A stretch of 64,000 bases of DNA from Cricetomys ansorgei (Eukaryota > Chordata > Mammalia > Rodentia > Nesomyidae). The position numbers were made by a program, and so were the translations under genes. Position 1 is the first letter of the stretch. The number at the start of each line of letters is the position of its first letter. Under the pieces are notes generated by a model. That model was given only the letters and a program-made list of their open reading frames with translations, did no database searches and was not told the origin of the DNA. The DNA is taken from positions 62,001-126,000 of the forward strand of contig JAMJFZ010001801.1 in NCBI GenBank assembly GCA_026225945.1, written 5' to 3'. This document shows, one piece after another, positions 55,350 to 64,000 of the stretch.

Positions 55350-57620
55350 ACATATTCAATTTACAAATATATATTATTTTTTATGTATTTCATTCACTTT
55401 TTACAACAAAGAGATGAGTAAGACACTTAAATAATAAAACGGTTTTTGATAAAATGAGGAACTCATAATATAGAAACACAAATTCTACAAGCTTCAAAGA
55501 TTTTCATGTGTAAGGCATAGAGAATTGTAGAACTAAAAATTGCAGAGGAAACAGTGAAAGGACAATAAAATTCCAAAACTAAATCTACAACAAACATGGT
55601 AATTAGCTATGTGGTGCCACGAAGCTGTGGAGTTAAGGAATTCTTTATTAATATTAATATAGTAATCACACTACAAAGACAAGAGATGGAACATTTTGCA
55701 TATAGATAAATTTACAGACAAAGAAAAAGGAAGAAGAGTTGGGATATGAGACTTGCCTGCTTCTTACATTATTTCTACTTCAGAGAAATAAAAAACATAA
55801 AATTTTTCCAGAATTTGCATTCCCTTTTTGATTATCTTTAACTCACTCCATGAATGTTACAATCTTCTTTTGTCCATCTCTGAAGCAGAGTAATTAAGCT
55901 CATCTCAAACCTTAACTGACTACCCCATAAGGTAAGAAACACCAACCACCCAGATGCTGTTAGAGAGTAGCCAAACATCTGTAAGATTTTCAGTGCTCAA
56001 CTTAGCTAAGAGTCCTCAAAGAATCTTATCTGGCTTTTCTTATCCTGGGCTACCAGTCAAAGGGCTTGCTGGCTCCTGCCTAGTACTAACTCACAGCACC
56101 TATGGCAACAGGTCCTGCTGTGTTTTTAGAAAAGGCTGCATTACTTGTCAATAGTAATCATTGATTTCTCTATGAGTTATCTTTTTTAAAGGAATTTACA
56201 TGGTGAATATTGGTCATCATCAACCAAAGGACTGAATATCTTCTGGCCATGTAAGCAAAAGTTCTATGCAGAAGACCCAGATGAAGTGAAGATCTGCCAG
56301 TCCCACCCACCAACAAAGCCACAACCTAATCTCTAAGAGACTGCCAGGAACTCTGTGGTCCATGAAAAGCCCTCAAGTAAGTAGCCTGTTCCCCTGTGTC
56401 CAGTGCTTGGAACTTAATCTTCCAACTTTCAGGGTACAACAAGAAGATGTCTATCTGATTCTCAAAGGACTTAACACTGGAGAAATGTACTTTGTTATCT
56501 TAGACTTCAACCCTTTACAAAAATGCTTTCAGCATTTCCAGAATTGTGCAATAGTTTATCCAGTGCTCATGGAAATAGCTTAAAAAATTATATCATTCAT
56601 TTTAAAAAAGGGCAAAGTGTGGTGGCAGTTTTATAAAGAATCTTTATGATGTCTATATCTTTGTAGACAGATTAAGACAAACTAATTTTAAATAATATGA
56701 AAAGTAATATATTACCAATTCTAAAATTATCTATATTGAAAAATATTGTTTTAAATCCCTAAATCATTAAGAGCAATAGAAGTTGCCCTCCTATTTGGCT
56801 CAACAATTCTATGTAATCACAGAGCCAAAACTTTTCTATTCCTGTATAATTGTATATGTGGGTGGTGATGGCTAGTTCTTATAAGTTGTTTGAGCACTTG
56901 AATATCACAAATTACAAAATGCCACTGGAAGAATACAGTGTTCACCAAAAACATGTTCCCAAGTGTAAGATTATCTGATTCCCAGAAAAAGAGCCCATTA
57001 CAGTAACATTAAGGTTACAACTGTCAAAAGAGAAGCCAAGATACACTCAAGGAAGCTTTTGCTGAAAAGCTAATGGGCTCATCTTTAAAACTTTATTATG
57101 TTATGAAAGCAGGGTGCTTTCGGAGCCTAGAATATAAAAACTGAGCACTGGTAAGTTAATACTAAATTGATTTGTAAATGTTGATATGAGACAAAATTCA
57201 TTATCTACCTCACTCAGATTTGTAAGTTCTGTTGATTTTAAGGTCACTTTACTGACCAATGAAGACATTACACACATCTATATTGGAAGAACCTTACTCT
57301 TCAACAAATCATGTAAATTCTATTTGTCACGTTTTGAATCCTACAACACTTTAGGGTTTTGAAACAAGCCAGTGACATCTCAGATCTACAATAACCTAAT
57401 GTATATTAAACAGTATCCCATAGAAAATCCAGAAAGTAAATCCAGACTTTAAACAGATATAATTACTTAAAAAAATAAACCGCAAACAATTTCAAATTTT
57501 AGGGGAAATTTCAAGAAAGGAGGAAATGCTGGGACATATTAGAAATTGTAAATAAGTTATCTAAGGTTTGGTAAAGTAGAACTTATTACAGGAAACAAGA
57601 GCTTTGCAGAGTTCAAAGAG
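55350..57620. other. Nothing recognised
   Basis: About 2.3 kb of AT-rich, SINE-poor sequence. The open frames are short and show no family. No DENND4C exon is visible. Confidence 0.45.
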
Positions 57621-57629
57621 AATGTGTGC

Positions 57630-57742
57630 AGAGAAAGGGGGAGGGGGAGGGAGAGGGGAAGGAGGAGAAAGGGAGAGAGGAGGTGGTGAGAAGGAGGAGG
57701 AAAGGAGAAAAAGGGAGGGAGGCAGGGAGGGAGGGAGGGAGG

Positions 57743-57797
<55 letters not shown>
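57630..57797. repeat. Long polypurine tract
   Basis: About 168 bp that is G/A on the + strand apart from three pyrimidines. It includes GGGA units and a perfect (GA)n. The last 74 bp are uninterrupted purine. Confidence 0.95.
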
Positions 57798-57799
<2 letters not shown>

Positions 57800-57859
57800 C
57801 ATGTTTACAAAATCCAGAGAAGGATATTGGGCTTATCCTCCTAAGATTCTCTGTCTTCT

Positions 57860-58085
57860 CATTTGAGACAAGGTCCCTCAATGAACCTGGAGCTCGCCAT
57901 TTTTCAAATGCCTAGCAGCCATCAAGCCCCAGCAATTAACCTCTCTCTGCACCTGACATAGTCCTGGGGTTATGGGTGAACACATCCAGCCACACACAGC
58001 TTTTTGGTGGATGCTGGTGATCAGAACTTGGGTCCCCAATCTGTGTATGAGTGCTCCTTCCACTGAGGCATCCCCCTGCTCCAGT
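57860..58085 (-). repeat. Old SINE-like composite
   Basis: GAGACAAGGTCCCTCAATGA is B1-like; GGTGATCAGAACTTGGGTCC is tRNA-SINE-like in reverse. Confidence 0.5.
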
Positions 58086-58089
58086 GACC

Positions 58090-59490
58090 TTGTAATAAAA
58101 TGCAAAAGGAATTGTTGAAAATTATATTGTACAACAAGAATCTGGTAAAGTCTCTGCTACATAAATGAGATGTATGACGTGCATGGGATGCAGAGAAGTT
58201 AAAAATAATAACTACCTAACTCACCATATTAAAATTAGTATAACAGAAGATAAACAGATTGATAAAAGGGCCACAGGAATCATTGATAAGGAACCTTCCT
58301 AGAACTAATAATATATTTGGGAAAGAGCCAAGGGAACAAGGAATCAAATCAACAAAGGGAGGGAACCTGCTGTTTTCCTTATCTTGCCTTTGGAAGTTTC
58401 CATCCAGCTGCAGAGTTGATGTTCTGCAGGCTGCTGGACCATATTCTAAGAGAGCACATGGCCACGTTTTCCCAGCCAGCACGAGGAAGAAAAGCAGCTT
58501 AATCAATGTGACTTTCATTTCATGATCTGCAGATGGCAAGTTCCTTACTCCCCTTGCACTCACACCCAACTATTGTCAAATCCCATAAAAATAAATCTTA
58601 GAAAAAGTCAAATGCAATGGATTTGCATTTGCAATTTGACTTCGGACCATTAGTGGGTGGTGGATCACGCCCCAGACCCAGCTGTGCTAATGGAATTGCT
58701 CTCCAGTGATGCTGGTGTCCTCATTGTCAAACAATTGTAACCCAGCCTATTACAAATCCTGACAACTCCTGCTCACATCTTTCTTCATAGAACCCTCTCT
58801 TCTCTTGGCGCCTATGATTTCAAACTCTACCTTTTCATTTTTTTTCTCATCCCTTCTCTGATTTTGTTGTTGGTTTGTTTTGTTTTATGGTGGGGCCGTG
58901 GGTGGGGATTTTATCTTTGGGCAATTTAATTGGCTATAAGCATTCAAAGAAATCGTTTTCTAAATCCCCAGTTCTTTCCTCTCCACTGATTACTTCTGTT
59001 TTTCCTTCTCTTTGCTGCTTCACTTCCATCTTATGACTGCTTAGCTCTTGCTGATATTTGAGCACCCTTCCTCCTTAAATCAAAACCGTATCTTCTCTGC
59101 CAATAAAATAGCACGTCCTAACTCCTTTCTATGGCAACCCAATGACTCTTACAATGAATCTTCCCAAAATCACATGGGACTTGTTAAACCATGGCCTGCT
59201 GTCCCCAGTCCCTAGGGTTAGCCATTCAGTTGCATTTCTAATCAGTTCCCAGTTGAATACAATGTTGCTCAGACCAATTTGCACCCAGCAGTTACTACCA
59301 CCCCCATACCCTGGTCATTAGTTATCATTTCTAGCTCATCAAACCTTAGCTGAGACTCTCAGCAACTCAGAACTGGACTCCTGACTGGTTCTACTGTCCT
59401 GTCCCTATCAGTCCTAGGTTCCTTTAGCCAGGCAGTTTAGTTACTTGCTAAAAACTTGCTTTCTGACAAGTTAATTTCTCACAAGGCTCA
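58090..59490. other. Nothing recognised
   Basis: Unique-looking sequence. The 117-codon minus frame at 58216-58569 is not supported by splice sites or family resemblance. Confidence 0.4.
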
Positions 59491-59494
59491 TAAG

Positions 59495-59830
59495 GTGATT
59501 AGATTATGAGGGTGCCAACTTCATCAAAGGATGGATTAATGAGCTCCTAACTTCAGGAAGCTGAGTCTGGTAGGAGGAAGTTCGACACCGACTGTGTGTT
59601 TCTGAAGACAATCTCACATCCCCACCTGGGCTGATTAGTAGGCTTTGTGTCCTGCCCACCATGAGATGAGCCACTTTGCTCCACTGCACACTGTTCCTTT
59701 GTGATGCTATATCTCACCAAGCCTGGGCCTAGAAGCAACACAGCCAAACGACTATGGACCGAAGCCTGAAACCACAAGCCCACATAAGCCTATCCTCCTT
59801 TTAACTGTGACTAATACTCTATTACCCATT
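59495..59830 (+). repeat. Ancient LTR-like repeat
   Basis: TTAGATTATGAGGGTGCCAA, GGATGGATTAATGAGCTCC and ACCACAAGCCCACATAAGCC. The order resembles old MaLR-type LTRs. Confidence 0.4.
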
Positions 59831-60053
59831 TGGCTTACTGCAGAGAGGCACTGTGAGGATTAAGTAAGATACAACCAACCTGTGATCTTGAAACTTGCCA
59901 TAAACAAAGTCTCTGATAACCCTCAATTAATCAATGCTGAACCACTGCTCCTGAGGAAAATACATTGTTGGATTCCTGCAAGCCTCAGGTCACAATTTGT
60001 CACATGTTCCATGTGCAATGTTTGTTGTTGTTGTTGTTTGTTCTTTGAACATG

Positions 60054-60532
60054 TGTTTGTTGTGGGAGATTTTAGTTATGGATAATGTTCCAGTAAGCTG
60101 TCCTTGAAGCAAGTAAAGGATTCACTGCCTACCAGTAAACAAAGGAGTGGCTATCGGGCTCTCCACAAGAATGGGACAGTCCTTAGCCTTAAGGCAGATG
60201 AAGGTTAGGCTCCATTGATTTGTATATTGGAAGGCTGGGTGGAGACAGAGAGAGGATTTGGAATAAAAAAGAACTAGGGCAAGGGCAGAGGGGGACAGAG
60301 AAAGAGGAGAGAGAAGGAGAGAGACAGACAGCAGAGAACAAGGAAGAAGAAGCTAGTGAGCAGGAGGAGAACCAAGAGAAGAGCATAGGGTGAGGAAGCG
60401 ATTGGAGTGAGCTCTCTGCCTAGCTGCCGGGGCTTTAGAATTCCCTGAGATTTGACATGGTTTGTGATTAATAAAGAGCATTGGAAATTACAACGTCTGG
60501 ACTCCCCGTTAAGCGCCATAATTTTATTTTAA
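60054..60532 (+). mobile_element. Candidate LTR (solo) with purine-rich centre
   Basis: Begins around TGTTGTGGGAGATTTTAG. It has a purine-rich middle (about 60240-60370), then ATTAATAAAGAGCATTGG as a poly-A signal and CGTCTGGACTCCCCGTTAAG as U5-like sequence. TGTGTT on the left and CGTGTT on the right could be a target duplication with one CpG change, but the right end lacks the usual CA. Confidence 0.5.
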
Positions 60533-60534
60533 CG

Positions 60535-61095
60535 TGTTCCTACTGAAATATGTTTTATTGAAGACCTAGTGTTCATGCACTCAGACTGAACTTATGGCCC
60601 AAGACATTCTAGTCCATGCTGACATAAAGGCTGACTAGTTTTCCACTAGGTCACACCAAAGGCTTCTGACACTTGAGAACATTAACAGAATTTTAACACA
60701 GAGTTTCAAGTCATTTGAAACAGTAAGGTTGTCAAAGTAATATCACAAAAATGGGAAAGGAAGGGCATTAACTAGACCACACAAAGGACATTTGTTTACA
60801 GACTCCTCTCATTCAAAGTTACCTGGGAAAGTACACATTTCAGAGAGCAAGATTTTTAACCACATTGTACAAGCTTGCAAATGATCACAAATGCACTATA
60901 GACATGCAAACATCGTAATCAATTTTAGCCAGTAGGTGAGTTTGCAAACACCAAATCCATGAATAATGAGGTTCATACCTTAATGGTTCAGCAGTTGTTT
61001 AGCCTGTACAAAAGACCCTGAGTTCAATCCTCAATATTGACAAAAATAAAAACACAATAGAGAGTATTGCTCTATTACAATATCAACGAACAACC
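60535..61095. other. ID-like remnant, otherwise nothing
   Basis: CTTAATGGTTCAGCAGTTGT and GAGTTCAATCCTCAATATTG near 60980-61040 look like an ID-type SINE followed by AAAATAAAAAC. Confidence 0.45.
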
Positions 61096-61099
61096 TGAG

Positions 61100-61250
61100 T
61101 GTTGACTCTGTGCCTTAAGCTCTTCAAATCAACCTTACACAAATCAATATGCTTGAAACCCTCAAACCCCCTCAGGTAGGAAATACTCATATCCCCATTT
61201 TACAGTTGATGAAACTAAGGCACTGAATTAAATACTTTCCTTGAGGAGAG
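61100..61250 (+). repeat. MIR SINE
   Basis: TCAGGTAGGAAATACTCATA and CCCCATTTTACAGTTGATGA AACTAAGGCAC are the MIR core. Confidence 0.75.
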
Positions 61251-61379
61251 AACAAATGCTATACTCTCTTTAATAGCTAGCATTTTGTTAGTAGCCCTAC
61301 TTAAGATCTGTTATAGCTACAATTTGTATCTACATAATTCATACACAGGAAATGTTATCCCCAAAGTAATGAAAAAATA

Positions 61380-61690
61380 ACCTCAAGAATTGGAATTTGG
61401 GGGTGAGGCTTTGGATGGTAAATGTGATTGGCTGATGTAAGTAGGGTGCAGTACATTAGTTGCCTCATGAAAAGAAGAGAAATCTAGGCTAGGCTAGCAG
61501 TTCAATCCCTTTTGCCATGTATTGCTGCTGTCTGCTACCATACACAGAGAAGGCCCTGGAGACATGGCAGTGCTGCACTTGACATTCTAGCCTCCATCCC
61601 TGTGAACTAAATAAGCCTCCAACTTTTACAAATTGCCCAATCCACGACCTTCAGTTTTCAGAAACAACAGAAGATGAACTAAGACAAGCT
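61380..61690 (+). repeat. Ancient MaLR-like LTR
   Basis: GGGGTGAGGCTTTGGATGGT, TTTTGCCATGTATTGCTGCT, CTGTGAACTAAATAAGCCTC and GATGAACTAAGACA follow the order of a MaLR-type LTR with its poly-A signal and final AAGACA. Confidence 0.5.
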
Positions 61691-61699
61691 CTAACAAAG

Positions 61700-63975
61700 A
61701 TTCTCTCTCGACCAAACTCAGGTTCCTCTGAGGCTTCAACCTTGTTTTAAAACCAATTGAACAAACCCTAATATTTCTCAAGGCAACATCCTTAGAATGC
61801 CCCTATGCTCTCCCTTAATGCAACTGTGTGAGAAAATGCAAGATTGCCAAAATGTTTTATCTGTTTCAGCAGCAGCAGCTAAAGATAAGGCCTCCATCTC
61901 TCAAACACTGAGACAGGACAGAATCCTAGCTTCTGTCATTGCCAGCTTGCAGACACAACTGACCTGAGTTCACATGCAGTGAAGGGCTCTTGTCATGCTC
62001 AGCCCTTGACTCCCCCAAGCGTCTTTCATTCCTTCCTTGTTCTTTCTTCGTCCCTTTAAAACACTCCTTCAGCTCTGTATAATCCAAAGTTGACTCAGAT
62101 CACAGTGGACTCTACCCCCACTGCGGTCATAACATCCTAACTCTTCCTAACATCCCAATCTGCATCTGCTTTTGCTTCACTCTGACTGTTCTCCAGCTAA
62201 TCCTAGAAAAACTGGGATTTGTGATCAGGGAAACTGTCCCACAGTCATATCTTCTGTGAGTTAATTTTCTACAACTGCCCAAGATTTGCCTTTTGCTCTG
62301 TCTCATCACTATGACCATAGTATATTTATTTATTCATCAGAAATTTCTCTGGGTTCCCTCAATCTGCCAGGCTCTGTGTTAGACACTGGAGAGGAAAAAG
62401 AAAGTACAGACAGTATTTAAGGGGATCAATCCCTGTGCATAAATCCTAGGATTCTAGATAGAGGGCAGGGGCACAGTAGTTACAGTGGAAAGACTCCAAA
62501 AGGCTCTGGAGAATGAGGCATTTCATGAACTATCTAAAGAAAAAAAAGAACAGTTAAGATGGGAATGTTTAAGTAACAGTAGTCACATCCTTTTTATAAA
62601 AGGGCTTTGGGGGCGCATAAAAGACATGCAAGTGTAGATAGGAAGCATACTGAACTTTTCAGAAAAGGAAGTCGTTATTGTTGTTGTTAGCCTAGACCAA
62701 GCTGAATCTGTAGGAAAGACATTGAGAGATAAGGCCAAGACAGCAATGGCAGGAGGTGGACCCTGTATGTCAAACTCACAGGCCTGAAACTTTTTAGAAA
62801 CACAACAAGCAGTCCTTGAATAAATCTAAGCAGATATCAGAGGTAAACACATTTGTGTTTTCAGAAAGATAACATTGGGTCAACGTGCAGGAAGAGATTA
62901 GAGGGTGTCAAGAGTGGAAGTGAGGAGACCATGAGGAGACTGTGGCTACAATACAGATAACAAAGGCTCTGGACTCCATCATTGCCTGGTTGCATGCAGT
63001 GGACCGGAAGCCACAAGCAAAGGTCAAGTCTCCATAGGAAGAGAAAGTTTAGTGCCTGTCAAGTCAAATGGACAAAGCCACCCTGATGCCAAGTTCACTT
63101 CCACTTCTGAGTCTCTATTCTCTTCTCCCAAGGGGAAAGCTACTCTTCCCACACTTGTGCCAATTAAGTCTATCAGGGAACCACCTCCCTAAGAAACTGT
63201 TCTTCATTACAGCCTCTCTACATTTGTTCATTTATTTAATTTCTCCAATGTTGTACAACATATGCTAAATATCGTGCCAGTTACGTTGTATCTTGTAAGT
63301 TGATTTATAGATATATGAAAAAGCTCCAGCCTATAACTAAACTGTTTCTTTTGTTTTTTTAGTTCTTTTAAAATATATACATATATGTGTGTGTGTACGT
63401 AAATATAGATAATATTTTTACTCTTTTGAAATTTAAATGTAACCCCTTTATTAAACCAGCATAATTCCTAACTATATTCTAAGTATTTTTTAAAAAAACA
63501 GATGGAAATTATTACAGATAACCACAACCAATCAAAAGCAGAGAACAAGTGACTTAATGGTATCCAGCAACAACTGAAGCATCCATAACACAACTCCTGA
63601 ACCTGAGGCTTGAGGATCTTAGCAATGTGGCTGCCTAAATAAGACCTGAACAAAGAAGACACCAATAGACATGTTAACATAAAAGGACTATATTGTCTTC
63701 TGCATCTTTACAAATTTTTCTATCTCCTGTAAGCACCCTAGTACACAGCAAATCAAGATGCTTGATCATGGGAGAAAAGCATCCTTTAATAAGCAAAGAG
63801 TCTCCTCAGTTCATATTCTGTCAGACTAGCTTCCTGAACTGTGTGCCTATCTCACACTAACAATGTTGCATGACATAAACTCATTTTACACCATCTAAAA
63901 CACAACAGAGAAAGCTGGCAGCCCCATTGCATCTTTAAATTCTCACCATTCTGGATTAAAACTAAAATACTGTGT
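61700..63975. other. Nothing recognised apart from an old LINE-like trace
   Basis: TATTTATTCATCAGAAATTTC with CAGGCTCTGTGTTAGACACT near 62325-62390 resembles an ancient L2-type piece. No exon was identified. Confidence 0.4.
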
Positions 63976-63977
63976 GG

Positions 63978-64000
63978 CGTCCATTTCTTTCCCCCCAGGT
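63978..64000 (+). promoter_or_regulatory. Strong splice-acceptor sequence at the window edge
   Basis: CCATTTCTTTCCCCCCAG|GT: a 14-base pyrimidine run and CAG, with the next exon starting at 63999. The exon at 7479-7662 ends with one base of a codon (G), and GT here would complete GGT (Gly). It is therefore phase-compatible as exon 2 of the + strand gene. Only two exon bases are visible. Confidence 0.35.

Noticed and set aside
58216..58569. 117-codon minus-strand frame with a hydrophobic start
   Set aside because: MKVTLIKLLFFLVLAG resembles a signal peptide, but there is no second exon, no family match, and the frame ends in hydrophobic, non-specific sequence.

Overview
This window is nuclear DNA from a muroid rodent. 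It is saturated with B1 (7SL-derived) and B2/B3/ID-like (tRNA-derived) SINEs, rodent-type LTRs, old L1/MIR/MER5 remnants and many microsatellites. Several of the younger B1 copies share an insertion variant (AGAGTTACAACAGAGAAACC). The sequence alone does not let me choose the genus.

Layout. (1) 1-6.9 kb is repeat-rich flank with a probable antisense LTR whose U3 holds a 62-63 bp tandem repeat. (2) 6.95-8.0 kb is a CpG island promoter on the + strand. It contains one convincing coding first exon (61 codons from the ATG at 7479, donor at 7662/7663). I do not recognise the protein. No second exon is seen until the last bases of the window, where a strong acceptor in compatible phase appears; if it is real, almost the whole window is intron 1. 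(3) 8-21 kb is repeats, including a complete solo LTR with a 6-bp target duplication (13654-14099). (4) 21.4-22.6 kb holds two minus-strand exon remnants matching ARMH1. (5) 26.7-53.2 kb holds a ladder of thirteen minus-strand exons of DENND4C (a Rab GEF) in the correct order and with introns, but with at least four in-frame stops and several frameshifts. This is an unprocessed (duplicated) pseudogene covering the central part of the gene, from the DENN core through the PPR-like segment. (6) 53-64 kb is repeats and unique non-coding DNA.

The noteworthy structure is the antisense block in which decayed DENND4C exons are followed, in the same orientation, by ARMH1-like exons. This looks like a segmental or chimeric duplication sitting inside, or next to, an unrelated + strand gene. 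Gene names come from recall of family proteins, not from a database search. No RNA gene, CRISPR array or prokaryotic-type system is present.
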